From: PFJX01 sp963713085
GTDB lineage: Bacteria > Pseudomonadota > Gammaproteobacteria > Burkholderiales > Thiobacillaceae
Assembly: GCA_963713085.1 (NCBI GenBank)
Contig: CAVQKQ010000020.1
Location: forward strand, 62,001 to 126,000
DNA length: 64,000 bases
Reading direction: 5' to 3'
Both the position numbers and the translations under genes were made by a program. Shown here one piece after another: positions 9,311 through 18,169 of the stretch. The notes beneath the pieces are model-generated. The model was not told the origin of the DNA. It saw only the letters and a program-made list of their open reading frames with translations, and searched no databases. Position 1 is the stretch's first letter. Every line of letters begins with the position of its first letter.

Positions 9311-11776
9311 TCAGTCTCCGCTAGGGCCGTTGTGGCAGTCGTAACAGCCCACCTTCTGGCCGGCGGCGATGTTCACGGTCCGGCCCTCGATCGAGAAGCT
9401 GCGCGCCTTCTTGGCGGTGGACAAGCCGCTGCCGCGATAGTCGGCGCCGTGGCAATAGGCGCAGGCCGTGCGGTTGGATTTGGCGTAGGACTGATGGCCG
9501 CTCACCCAGGCGCTGCCCACCGTATGCAGGCCGTGGGGGCCGCCGGTGGCGGTCATGGGTACGCTCTTGTGGCAGGCGGTGCATTCGCTGATGGTGCCCT
9601 CGAAGCCCTGCGTGTCCTTGGCCAGTACGTTGTCGTTGGCGTGGCTGCTGGGATACTCGGCGTGGGTGGCGCCGTGGCAGGCCTCGCACTGCAGGTTGCC
9701 GTGGCCCTTGCTGAAGCGGTAGAGGCTGATGTTCGCCGCCGGGGTGTTGGGGTTGGTGGCGAAGCGGGTGTCGAGCCAGACCTTCAGGATACCGGTGCTG
9801 CTGACGGCGCTAAGTTCGCGCTGGCCGTCGTGATGGCAGGCCTGGCAGTCAGGTTCGTCGAACCAGCCGGCCCGGCCGCTACGGCCCACGTTGCTCATGG
9901 TGCCGTGACAACTCTGGCATTGGATCGCCATGCTGCCGTCGGCCAGCGTCGCATTGCCCATTACGCCGCGCAGGCACTTGGTCTTGGAACCGGGGTGGCA
10001 CTGATAGCAGGCGCTGCGGTTGTTGATGCTGTCCAGGGGCAGCTTGCTGGCCGGGTCCACAACCATGGAATGGAACGCGTGGAGGGCCTCGGTCAGGGGC
10101 TTGATGCCGGCGATGCCGGTGCCGGGCAAGGCATTGGAGGCATGGCAGGAGGCGCACAGGATGGGCTTGCCGTTCTGCGCCGTGGCGAGCAGCCCGGCCG
10201 AGTCGTACTTCAGGGTGTCCAGCGCGGACATGTAGGCGCTGCTGCTCCCCAACTGCTTGTCGTCGTGCAGGCTCAGGATATTCAGCTTGTAGGCCCGTTC
10301 CGCGTTGGCATCGGTGATCCAGCCGTTCTTGGGCTTGGCGGCATCCGCGGAGCCGGGGGCGTGGCAGACGGCACAGCTCATTTCGTCCGAGACCGGCAGC
10401 ACAACCCGGGCCTGGGCGACTTGCTTGCCCGTGGCGTCCCTGGCCACCACCTTCACCATGGGGTAGGGATTCTTGACCATGGCGTCGTCGTACGGCGTCA
10501 TGGGAATGCCTTCTGCGATGAACTGGCCCGAGGCGGCGGCAAAGGTCAAGGGGGCCGGGGTCATGGTGGCTGTGGGGTTGCCGGCCAGACCCATGTCGAT
10601 GGGAAGATCGACGCCGAAGAAGTATTTGGCGTAGGTCCAGAAATTGGTCTTGGTGGAGGAGATGCTGTTGATGGATCCGCTCGCATCCGCCATGGCCTCG
10701 TAGGTCATGGTGATGCCCGAGCCCGCCGGATCGACCACCAGTTTGTTGTTGCTGCTGTCCACCAATTGCGCATGCAGGTTGTTGTAGGGGGGCAGGATGG
10801 AGAACACGGAGAAGTCCCCGTCCATGCAGTGCATGCCGAGATCATTCCACGCCAGCAGGGTATAGGTACCAGTCAGGGGGGTGCCGCCTCCGCCTCCAGT
10901 ACCGCCTCCGCTTCCACTACCGGTGCTACCGGTCACAGTCACGGGGACGATGACGGTGGTCGCGCTGTCGCGCACGGTGACGTTGGCGCTGCCGGTGTTA
11001 TGGGCCTCCAGCAGGACAACGCCATTGGAAAACTCCGCCGCGACGACGTTGGTATTGGAACTGAAGGCGGTTACCCCGCCGCTGGCGTTGCTGACGCTCA
11101 GACTGGTCTTGGCGCCCGGGGCCAGGGTGACGCTGCCGGGGCTGACTGACAAGGCGGACCTGGTGACGGTTACCGGGACGGTCACTCTATTCCTGCTGTC
11201 GCGCACGGTGATGTTGGCATTGCCGGCGGCTCTGGCGGTCAGGGTGATCTTGCCGCTGGAATAGGCGGCGGTCACGACCCTGGTATTCGAGGAGGAAACG
11301 CTTAATCGACCGCTCGCGCCGGCAACGGTCAACACGGTCTTCGTGCCCAGGGTCATCGTAACGCTGCCGGGGCTGACCGTTAGGGTGGATGCCTCGACCG
11401 AAGGGGCCTGCTCGGAGCTTGAGGTCGAAGTTGCGTTCGAAGTCTCGCTTGAATTCGAACTTTCTCTCGAGGTCGAGGTCACTGTGACCGGGACGCGGAC
11501 CGTACTTCTCCTGTCGCGTATTGTTACCGTTGCCGAGCCTGCCTGCCTGCCGGTCAGCACCACCTTGCCTTCGGAATAGGCGGCCGTGACGACCCTGGTG
11601 TTGGAGGTGGATACGCGTACCTGGCCGCTGGCGTTGCCGACATCCAAGATGGCCTTGCTGCCCACCGCCAACGTGATGCTGCCGGGACTTACGGTTAATG
11701 CGGCATGGGCGGCCTGGACGCCCATCAACATAAGCGGCATGACCAATGCCATCCACCAAATTCGTATCAAGTTCAT
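9311..11776 (-). CDS. Secreted nine-haem c-type cytochrome with three Ig-like repeats
   Basis: The 821-residue product starts at the ATG at 11776, which has a good ribosome site (GGAGGG) and begins a signal peptide (MNLIRIWWMALVMPLMLMGV...AHA). Residues about 27-280 hold three repeats of roughly 75 residues, each opening LTVSPGS or LSVSPGS and ending VPVTVT, like bacterial Ig-like domains. A Ser/Thr-rich linker separates repeats 1 and 2. A Gly/Ser linker precedes a domain starting TYTLLAWNDLGMHCMDGD. From about residue 467 to the end there are nine CxxCH haem sites (CAVCH, CASCH, CYQCH, CQSCH, CQACH, CEACH, CTACH, CAYCH, CYDCH). It is probably a periplasmic or surface electron carrier. The partner is unknown. 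Confidence 0.85.
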   Translation of the reverse strand: MNLIRIWWMALVMPLMLMGVQAAHAALTVSPGSITLAVGSKAILDVGNASGQVRVSTSNTRVVTAAYSEGKVVLTGRQAGSATVTIRDRRSTVRVPVTVTSTSRESSNSSETSNATSTSSSEQAPSVEASTLTVSPGSVTMTLGTKTVLTVAGASGRLSVSSSNTRVVTAAYSSGKITLTARAAGNANITVRDSRNRVTVPVTVTRSALSVSPGSVTLAPGAKTSLSVSNASGGVTAFSSNTNVVAAEFSNGVVLLEAHNTGSANVTVRDSATTVIVPVTVTGSTGSGSGGGTGGGGGTPLTGTYTLLAWNDLGMHCMDGDFSVFSILPPYNNLHAQLVDSSNNKLVVDPAGSGITMTYEAMADASGSINSISSTKTNFWTYAKYFFGVDLPIDMGLAGNPTATMTPAPLTFAAASGQFIAEGIPMTPYDDAMVKNPYPMVKVVARDATGKQVAQARVVLPVSDEMSCAVCHAPGSADAAKPKNGWITDANAERAYKLNILSLHDDKQLGSSSAYMSALDTLKYDSAGLLATAQNGKPILCASCHASNALPGTGIAGIKPLTEALHAFHSMVVDPASKLPLDSINNRSACYQCHPGSKTKCLRGVMGNATLADGSMAIQCQSCHGTMSNVGRSGRAGWFDEPDCQACHHDGQRELSAVSSTGILKVWLDTRFATNPNTPAANISLYRFSKGHGNLQCEACHGATHAEYPSSHANDNVLAKDTQGFEGTISECTACHKSVPMTATGGPHGLHTVGSAWVSGHQSYAKSNRTACAYCHGADYRGSGLSTAKKARSFSIEGRTVNIAAGQKVGCYDCHNGPSGD

Positions 11777-12021
11777 TTCAATACCCTCCACTAAGTCGCT
11801 GCAGATCAAACATCGGAATAACCATGCCCTGCTTATGGCTGAGTTCAGAATATGTGTGAAATATGCACACGTCAATAAAGATAACTTCAAGCCCGGTCAT
11901 TCCCGTTGAGTCATCTGGTTAACCCCTTGTATCGATAGGCGATAGAATGACTTTGAAGATATCTTTACGCATCGCGTTGACGTTCCCGTGTGCTAATTGC
12001 ACGCGTGCTAGGATATGAGCC

Positions 12022-12866
12022 ATGGATGAGATCCCGGTGCATCTCTCGCCCCCGCCCGCGCTGATACATGCCGTGCAACGCCTGCTCAGGCCGCTCGCCC
12101 GGCTCCTGATGGCATTCGGCGTGAACTATCCGGCCTTCGCCAATCTGGCTAAGGGCGTGTTCGTGGACGTGGCGGTGCGGGACTTCCCGGCTGGCGGGGC
12201 GACCATCACCGATAGCCAGGTCAGCATCCTGTCCGGCGTCCATCGCCGGGAGGTCAAGCGGTTGCGCGACGACATGCTGCAACATCGCCCCCCGCCGGTG
12301 GCGGTCTCGCTGGGGGGGCAGGTGGTAGCCAGGTGGTGCGCCGATCCCCGCTGCCTCGACAGCCAACGCCGGCCGGCGCCCTTGCCGCGGCTGGCGCGCA
12401 AGGGGGGGAGGTTTCCTTCGAGAAGCTGGTCGAGGGGGTGAGCAAGGACATCCGTTCCCGCGCCGTGCTCGAAGAATGGTTGCGCCTGGGGGTGGCCCGT
12501 CTGGACGAGGAAGATCGTGTGCACCTGGTGGAATCGGCCTTCATCCCGGTGCAGGGCTTCGACGAGAAGGCGTTCTATTTCGGCAAGGGCGTGCACGACC
12601 ACATGGCGGCGGCGGCCCATAACATCCTCGGCTCCCAGCCTGCGTTCCTGGATCGACTGGCCTATTACGATTCCCTGACCCCAGAGTCCGTTGCCAAGCT
12701 ACGGGCACTGGCGCGGGAACTGGCCCTGGGCGCCTTGCAGGAGATCAACCGCCAGGCCCTGGAACTGCAGGTGGAGGACGCCAAGCTGGCAGGGGCGAAT
12801 CAAAGGGTGACCTTTGGCACGTATTTTTATGCGGCCAGGGACGAATTCACCTGGACGGACCATTAG
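12022..12866 (+). pseudogene. DUF6502-like protein, frameshifted at a G run
   Basis: The first frame (12022-12441) carries the N-terminal part with FGVNYPAFANLAKGVFVDVAV and SGVHRREVKRLRDD, which looks like a helix-turn-helix region. Homology continues after 12408 in another frame (SFEKLVEGVSKDIRSRAVLEEWLRLG to the stop at 12866). The junction is a run of seven G at 12402-12408; eight G would restore one reading frame. The intact protein would have 281 residues. The start ATG has AGGA ten bases upstream. The gene is directly followed by the DUF5666 gene (3-base gap) and is divergent from the cytochrome gene. It may be a real frameshift, ribosomal slippage or a homopolymer error. Confidence 0.75.
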
Positions 12867-12869
12867 CCC

Positions 12870-14252
12870 ATGGCTGCCTTGCTCCGATCAATTCCGTTGC
12901 TGTTATGCATGCTGTTCGGCGCGGCATCCGCTTTGGCGGACACTTGCGCAAACGGTGGCGACGGCGGTATCGGCGGAACGGGACTGGCGCCGGATCCGTC
13001 GGGCCTCGGCGGCACGGGCAAACCCCGAGCGGTGGGCCACGCTTGGGGTGACGGCTCCGGTAACGGTGGTACCGGCCTGGCGCCCGGCGATTCAGGTATC
13101 GGCGGCACCGGCCGGCAGGCTCGCGGGACCGGCATCGGCGGCACGGGAAACCAGGCGGACGGCAGCGGCATGGGCGGCACCGGCGTGGTCGGCATCATCA
13201 CGGGTTTCGGCAGCATCTGCGTCAACAATCTGGAGGTCCACTACGGCCTCGCCACGCCGGTGTCGCTGGATGGATCGCCGGTCTCGCCGCGCAGGCTGGC
13301 CATCGGCCAGATGGTTTCCGTGGACGCGGTGGGGCGGGGCGGCGCTCTGGTCGCCCGCGGGATCGCCCTCCACTCGGCCCTGGTGGGGCCTATTTCCTGG
13401 ATCTCGCATACCGGTGCAAGCCTGACCGCGGTGGGCCAGAAGGTCCGTCTCAAGCAGGGCATGTCGCCGGTGAAGTCCGTGATCGCGACCGGCCTGAAGG
13501 TCGGTGATTTCATCCAGGTAAGCGGCCTGCGGGAGGCGGACGGTAGCATTCTGGCCACCCGCGTGGAAAGGGTGCGCCCCGATGTGCCTGTCCGGCTCTC
13601 CGGCCCGATCGTGACCGGCGGGTCCGGAACCGGCCATATCGGCGGCCAGAAGTTGACCGGGGTGGCCGGCATCGCGAGCGACCAGCAGGTCCAGGTGACT
13701 GGCAGGTTGCGGGACGGGATCCTGCATGTGGAGCGCGTGCAGATAACGCCGGAGGTCATGGCCATCGCCCACGCCGACAGGGCGGTGTTGCAAGGTCCGG
13801 TCGTGGCGCCACCACGCGGTAAGACGATCGACCTGGGCTACGTCAAGGTCGCCACGGATGATCTCAAATCCGATGCCGTGAAACCCGGAGAATGGGTGCG
13901 CCTGGAAGTGGTCAGGCGTGCCGATGGCGGATTCGAGGCCAGCCGCATCGATATCGAGTCGCTGCGGGGCCATAGGGAATTGTTGTACCGGCGGGATAAG
14001 GGCGTCGAACGCGAGCGGGCAGAGCGCTTCGAGGAAAGGGCCGAGGGTGGTGTGGAAAGGGTGGAACGGAGCGAAGCACCGGAACAGCCTGAAACGGTCG
14101 AGCGGGTGGAACGGGTCGAGACTCCGGAATCGGTCGAACGGGTGGAAAAGGTTGAGAAGGTCGAAACGGTCGAGAAAGTCGAAACGCCCGAGAAGCCTGA
14201 GAGAATAGAGCGGCCTGAAACCGTTGAACGCCCCGAACGAAGAGATGACTAG
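12870..14252 (+). CDS. Secreted DUF5666-like protein with GGTG repeats and a VERVE-rich tail
   Basis: This 460-residue protein has a signal peptide (SIPLLLCMLFGAASALA). Residues about 25-110 are a glycine-rich tract with six GGTG motifs. The middle part (about 115-360) shows repeated beta-rich segments such as GLKVGDFIQVSGLREADGS and VQVTGRLRDGILHVERVQI, typical of DUF5666 proteins. The tail (about 375-460) is a highly charged, irregular repeat of V-E-R/K-V-E, P-E and E-T-V-E units. Function is unknown; export to the periplasm or surface is likely. It sits between the DUF6502-like gene and an outer-membrane-like gene whose ATG lies within its last codons, so the three are probably an operon. 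Confidence 0.8.
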   Translation: MAALLRSIPLLLCMLFGAASALADTCANGGDGGIGGTGLAPDPSGLGGTGKPRAVGHAWGDGSGNGGTGLAPGDSGIGGTGRQARGTGIGGTGNQADGSGMGGTGVVGIITGFGSICVNNLEVHYGLATPVSLDGSPVSPRRLAIGQMVSVDAVGRGGALVARGIALHSALVGPISWISHTGASLTAVGQKVRLKQGMSPVKSVIATGLKVGDFIQVSGLREADGSILATRVERVRPDVPVRLSGPIVTGGSGTGHIGGQKLTGVAGIASDQQVQVTGRLRDGILHVERVQITPEVMAIAHADRAVLQGPVVAPPRGKTIDLGYVKVATDDLKSDAVKPGEWVRLEVVRRADGGFEASRIDIESLRGHRELLYRRDKGVERERAERFEERAEGGVERVERSEAPEQPETVERVERVETPESVERVEKVEKVETVEKVETPEKPERIERPETVERPERRDD

Positions 14253-15021
14253 AGCAACACTTCTGACCAGCCTGGCTATTGCCGGTGCTTCTACCTGCCC
14301 CACCTGGGCGGAGGATACCCAATTGCGCCTGACCTCGGGCCTGGACTACAGCAACGGCGGCTATGGCAACGCCCAGACCACGGAGATCTGGTATGTGCCG
14401 GTGACCGTTCGGGCCGTCCGGGATCGCTGGACATTCAAGCTCACCGTGCCCTATGTGCGGATGACCGCGCCGAGCGGCGGCGTCATCATCGGTTACGACG
14501 ACAACGGCCTGCCGATCCGATCCGGAACCGGCGCCCGGGTCAGCCGGGAAGGCATGGGGGATGTGGTGGTTTCCGCCACCCATGCCCTGGTGGAGAAAAA
14601 AGACCTGCTGCTGGATGTTATCGGCAAGATCAAGTTCGGCACCGCCAGCGTGGACAAGGGCCTGGGCACCGGGGAAAACGATTATTACCTCGGCACGGAC
14701 GCCTATTTTCCCCTGGGCGCCAACACGCCCTTCCTGAGCCTGACCTGGAAGAACCCGGGCGATCCCCCGGGGCAGAACCTGCACGATACCTGGCGGGTCG
14801 GCGTTGGGGTCGCCCGCAAGTTCTCGTCCACCTGGAGCGGCGGGCTGCTGTTCGACTGGCGCTCCGCCGCCACGGCCGCTTCCACGCCCCAGCGGGATCT
14901 CACCGCCTACGGGGTATACAAGTCCGGGCGGGGCTGGAAGGTGCAGGGATACACCTCGGCGGGTTTCTCCGATTCCAGCGCCGACTATGGCTTGGGCCTG
15001 ATGGCTACCTGGGATTTGTGA
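14245..15021 (+). CDS. Putative outer-membrane beta-barrel protein
   Basis: The 258-residue product starts at the ATG at 14245, overlapping the stop of the preceding gene by eight bases, which suggests translational coupling. It has a signal peptide (ATLLTSLAIAGASTCPTWA). The mature part has alternating beta-strand patterns such as IWYVPVTVRAV, WTFKLTVPYVRM and GLLFDWRS, and ends in GLGLMATWDL, as expected for a small outer-membrane barrel or an outer-membrane channel-like protein. No enzyme motif is visible. It is probably the third gene of the DUF6502-DUF5666 operon. The specific substrate, if any, is unknown. Confidence 0.7.
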   Translation: MTRATLLTSLAIAGASTCPTWAEDTQLRLTSGLDYSNGGYGNAQTTEIWYVPVTVRAVRDRWTFKLTVPYVRMTAPSGGVIIGYDDNGLPIRSGTGARVSREGMGDVVVSATHALVEKKDLLLDVIGKIKFGTASVDKGLGTGENDYYLGTDAYFPLGANTPFLSLTWKNPGDPPGQNLHDTWRVGVGVARKFSSTWSGGLLFDWRSAATAASTPQRDLTAYGVYKSGRGWKVQGYTSAGFSDSSADYGLGLMATWDL

Positions 15022-15036
15022 CGCGCGGGCTCGGCG

Positions 15037-15699
15037 CTATTTTCCTTGCAGGTAGCGCTGGTCATCGAAAGTGGCCACCCATTCCGGGCGGTAGATCACC
15101 AGAATGGTGATGACCATGCCGGTGGCAAAGGCCTCGCTCCAAGCCATGAGCAGGTAGTACGGCAGGTACTCTTCCAGCAGGTAGCGCAGGGGGTAGGCCC
15201 CGGACAAGGCGGCGAAGCCCGTGGATGCGAGGCCGACGGATACGGCGGTGAAGGCGGCCCCGAAAAAGGCATTGAGGAAGATGTAGATGAACAGGTGGTT
15301 GGGCAGCTTGCCGTCCACCAGACGATAGATGCCCCAGCTCACGCCCACCGGCACCGCGCCCATGATCAGCCAGTTGGCCGGAAAGGCGGCGTACTGACCG
15401 TCCCAGAGGGACAGGGCGGCGGTGACCAGGGCGATGGCCAGCAGCGCGAACAGGGGCCGGAACATGAGGGTGAGGGCGGTGGCGCCCAGCAGATGGAAAT
15501 TCAGCCCCGGCCTGACCCCGGTCTTGATCAGCCAAAGGCCAAGGACCGCGACCGTCGCGCCCAGGAACACGTTCAGGTTGCGCTGATCGGCCAGGATGCG
15601 CCAGTTGGCTCGGCGCGCTACCACCCCCGCCAGGATGGCTGCCACCAACCACAAGGCCCAGAGCCAATGGGCGGGGATGTTCGCGGAGACCAGGTTCAT
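15037..15699 (-). CDS. CbiM-like energy-coupling-factor ABC transporter permease
   Basis: The 220-residue membrane protein begins MNLVSANIPAHWLWAL, with the ribosome site TTGAGG in front of the ATG at 15699. It has about six hydrophobic segments and the family feature of an N-terminal region beginning close to the mature membrane domain, as in CbiM-type substrate-binding permeases for cobalt or nickel. Motifs such as FPANWLIMGAVPVGVSWG and PNHLFIYIFLNAFFGAAF are conserved in this group. No ATPase or CbiN/Q partner is next to it, so the transported ion cannot be stated. It is divergent from the HAD phosphatase gene. Confidence 0.7.
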   Translation of the reverse strand: MNLVSANIPAHWLWALWLVAAILAGVVARRANWRILADQRNLNVFLGATVAVLGLWLIKTGVRPGLNFHLLGATALTLMFRPLFALLAIALVTAALSLWDGQYAAFPANWLIMGAVPVGVSWGIYRLVDGKLPNHLFIYIFLNAFFGAAFTAVSVGLASTGFAALSGAYPLRYLLEEYLPYYLLMAWSEAFATGMVITILVIYRPEWVATFDDQRYLQGK

Positions 15700-15755
15700 G
15701 GCATGCCTCAAGTAGAATCCCCGGCATTTTATTGGATAAGGCTTATGGAGCCGTC

Positions 15756-16415
15756 ATGCGTCTTGCCCTGTTCGACCTCGACAATACCCTGCTGGCGGGC
15801 GATTCGGATTTCGAATGGGCCCAATACCTGATCGAGCTGGGCGTGGTCGACAAGGAGGTATACGAGGCCCGCAACCAGGCCTTCTACGACCAGTACCGGG
15901 CGGGCACCCTGAATATCCACGAGTTTCTGGACTTCCAGCTCAAGCCCCTTTCCCGCCACCCGCGCAGCCAGCTGGATGCCTGGCATCGGGATTTCATGGC
16001 GCGCAAGGTCGTCCCCATGGTCGCGCCCGGCACCGCGGCGTTGCTCAAACAGCACGATGGCCACGTCAAGGTCATCGTCACCGCCACCAACAGCTTCGTC
16101 ACAGCGCCCATCGCCGCCCACCTGGGCGTCCGCCACCTCATCGCCACCGAACCGGAGCAGGTCGATGGCGAATTCACCGGTCGGGTAAACGGCACCCCCT
16201 CCTTCAAGGAGGGCAAGGTGGCGCGCCTGGAACAGTGGCTGTCAGCCCAGGGCAAGTCCTGGGCCGATGTGGCGGAAAGCTGGTTCTACAGCGATTCCCT
16301 GAACGACCTGCCGCTGCTGGCCCGGGTGCATCACCCGGTGGCGGTGGATCCGGACGCCACCTTGCGGGCCCACGCGGAGAAGCACGATTGGCCGCTGCTA
16401 AGCCTGCGCGTTTGA
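15756..16415 (+). CDS. HAD-IB family phosphatase (SerB-like)
   Basis: This 219-residue cytoplasmic hydrolase begins MRLALFDLDNTLLAGDSD, which contains the DxDNT nucleophile motif of the HAD superfamily at the usual N-terminal position. Motif II is VIVTATNSF, with a conserved lysine in FKEGKVARL. The metal-binding motif YSDSLNDLPLL is near the C-terminus. This pattern fits subfamily IB, which includes phosphoserine phosphatases and related small-molecule phosphatases. The true substrate is not evident. The start at 15756 is the first in-frame ATG before the motif. It is 57 bases from the divergent permease gene. Confidence 0.85.
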   Translation: MRLALFDLDNTLLAGDSDFEWAQYLIELGVVDKEVYEARNQAFYDQYRAGTLNIHEFLDFQLKPLSRHPRSQLDAWHRDFMARKVVPMVAPGTAALLKQHDGHVKVIVTATNSFVTAPIAAHLGVRHLIATEPEQVDGEFTGRVNGTPSFKEGKVARLEQWLSAQGKSWADVAESWFYSDSLNDLPLLARVHHPVAVDPDATLRAHAEKHDWPLLSLRV

Positions 16416-16526
16416 GCTGGCCGGGCTCCCCTGAAGCCCGATCGCCGGGCGTCTTTCTTGTCTTTGGCCATGGCCCCGCCTACCATCATATGGTCTGCGA
16501 AGTGGACAATAACAAAGGAGCTGGCC

Positions 16527-17594
16527 ATGAAACTTGCTTCACTGTTCTCCGCCCTCGCACTGGGGGTTGCAGTCTTCACAGCCCAGGCCGCCGAGCCTAT
16601 CGTCATCAAGTTCTCCCACGTAGTTGCACCTGATACCCCCAAGGGACGAGCCGCCGAGTATTTCAAGAAGTTGGCGGAGGAACGTACCAACGGCCGGGTG
16701 AAGGTGGAGATCTACCCCAACAGCCAGCTGTACAAGGACCGGGAAGAGATGGAGGCCCTGCAGATCGGCGCGGTGCAAATGCTGGCGCCCAGCCTGTCCA
16801 AGTTCGGCCCCCTGGGGGTGCGCTCCTTCGAACTGTTCGACCTGCCCTACATCTTTCCCAACAAGGAGTCCCTGTATCGCGTGATGGACGGAGATATCGG
16901 CAAGAAGCTGTTCGCCATGCTGGAACCCAAGGGCATCATCGGTCTGGGTTTCTGGGATAACGGCTTCAAGAACATGAGCGCCAACCATCCCCTGAAGACC
17001 CTGGAGGATTTCAAGGGCCTGAAGATGCGCATCCAGTCGTCCAAAGTGCTGGAGGCCCAGATGAAGGCCCTGGGGGCCAATCCCCAGGTCATGCCGTTCT
17101 CGGAGGTCTATACCGCCCTGCAGCAGGGGGTGGTGGACGGCACCGAGAACCCCAACTCCAACCTCTACACCCAGAAGATGAACGAGGTGCAGAAGTACCT
17201 GACCATCTCCCAGCACGGCTACTTGGGCTATGCGGTGATCGTCAACAAGAAGTTCTGGGATGACCTGCCGGCGGACATCCGCGCCACCCTGGACAAGGCC
17301 ATGAAGGACACCACCGAGTTCGAGCGGGATATCGCCCAGAAAGAAAACGACGAGGCCCTGGCCAAGGTGAAGGCGGCGCACACCACCGAGATCTACATCC
17401 TGCCCTACAAGGACCGCCTGGTCTGGTACAAGGCCCTGCTGCCGGTCCATCAGGAATTCGAGGACAAGATCGGCCGCGATTTCATTCAGGGCGCCTACCT
17501 GGTCGCGGCCGAAGTCGAGAAGGAAAAGGCAGCAAAGGCGAGTGGCGCCGGCACGAAGGACAAGCCCGGCCCGGTCAAGGCCAAGAAGAAATAA
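16527..17594 (+). CDS. dctP: TRAP transporter solute-binding protein (DctP family)
   Basis: The 355-residue protein starts at the ATG at 16527, preceded by AAAGGAG, and has a signal peptide (MKLASLFSALALGVAVFTAQA). The mature part has the DctP family pattern: IKFSHVVAPDTPKGRAAEYF, VEIYPNSQLYKDREEMEALQIG, and FKGLKMRIQSSKVLEAQMKALGANP, which holds the carboxylate-binding arginine. It binds a C4-dicarboxylate or similar organic acid in the periplasm and delivers it to DctQM. The C-terminus has an unusual lysine-rich extension (VKAKKK). A hairpin with a T-rich tail separates it from dctQ. Confidence 0.92.
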   Translation: MKLASLFSALALGVAVFTAQAAEPIVIKFSHVVAPDTPKGRAAEYFKKLAEERTNGRVKVEIYPNSQLYKDREEMEALQIGAVQMLAPSLSKFGPLGVRSFELFDLPYIFPNKESLYRVMDGDIGKKLFAMLEPKGIIGLGFWDNGFKNMSANHPLKTLEDFKGLKMRIQSSKVLEAQMKALGANPQVMPFSEVYTALQQGVVDGTENPNSNLYTQKMNEVQKYLTISQHGYLGYAVIVNKKFWDDLPADIRATLDKAMKDTTEFERDIAQKENDEALAKVKAAHTTEIYILPYKDRLVWYKALLPVHQEFEDKIGRDFIQGAYLVAAEVEKEKAAKASGAGTKDKPGPVKAKKK

Positions 17595-17602
17595 GTATGT
17601 CG

Positions 17603-17630
17603 GCCCCGGCCTTGCGTCGGGGTTTCTTTT
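17603..17630 (+). terminator. Likely partial terminator between dctP and dctQ
   Basis: CCCCG (17604-17608) pairs with CGGGG (17618-17622) and is followed by TTTCTTTT. It lies just after the dctP stop and before dctQ in the same operon. Such a site would let the binding protein be made in excess over the membrane subunits. Confidence 0.55.
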
Positions 17631-17653
17631 CCCGCGCATAGGGGGCATACGCC

Positions 17654-18169
17654 ATGTTCAACCGTATCCTCGACCGCCTGGAGGAATGGCTGATCCTCAG
17701 CTTCATGGCGGCGGCCACCCTGACCACCTTCGTCTCCGTGGTCATGCGCTACGCATTCGGCACCGGCTTCACCTGGGCCACCGAACTGACCATCTACCTA
17801 TTCATCTGGATGGCCAAGTTCGGCGCCGCCTACGGCGTGCGCACCGGCATCCACGTGGGCGTGGACTATGTGGTCAACAAGCTGACCGGCGCCCCCCGCC
17901 GCCTCCTGATTACCACCGGCCTGATCCTGGGGGTCACCTTCACCGGCACCATCGCCTTCTTCGGCGCCCGCTGGGTGATCTTCATCCACGGCACCGGCCA
18001 GGTCTCCCCGGATCTGGAGTGGCCCATGTGGATCATCTACCTGGCCATCCCCTTCGGTTCCGGCCTGATGTGCTACCGCTTCATCCAGTCCCTGGTGAAG
18101 TTCTGGAAGAGCGGCGAGACCGTATCCGCCGGTCCGGCCCATGAATTGCGCGAGGAGATCAAGCCATGA
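17654..18169 (+). CDS. dctQ: TRAP transporter small permease (DctQ)
   Basis: This 171-residue inner-membrane protein has four hydrophobic segments and the DctQ family features: LEEWLILSFMAAATLTTFVSV near the start, VVMRYAFGTGFTWATELTIYLFIW, and GVRTGIHVGVDYVV. It forms the membrane part of the transporter with DctM. The last codons overlap the dctM start by four bases (ATGA), which indicates translational coupling. Confidence 0.92.
   Translation: MFNRILDRLEEWLILSFMAAATLTTFVSVVMRYAFGTGFTWATELTIYLFIWMAKFGAAYGVRTGIHVGVDYVVNKLTGAPRRLLITTGLILGVTFTGTIAFFGARWVIFIHGTGQVSPDLEWPMWIIYLAIPFGSGLMCYRFIQSLVKFWKSGETVSAGPAHELREEIKP

Noticed and set aside
13990..14225. Possible tandem DNA repeat array (VERVE-coding region)
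   Set aside because: Units vary in length and sequence; it is a protein-level low-complexity tail and not a CRISPR or satellite array.
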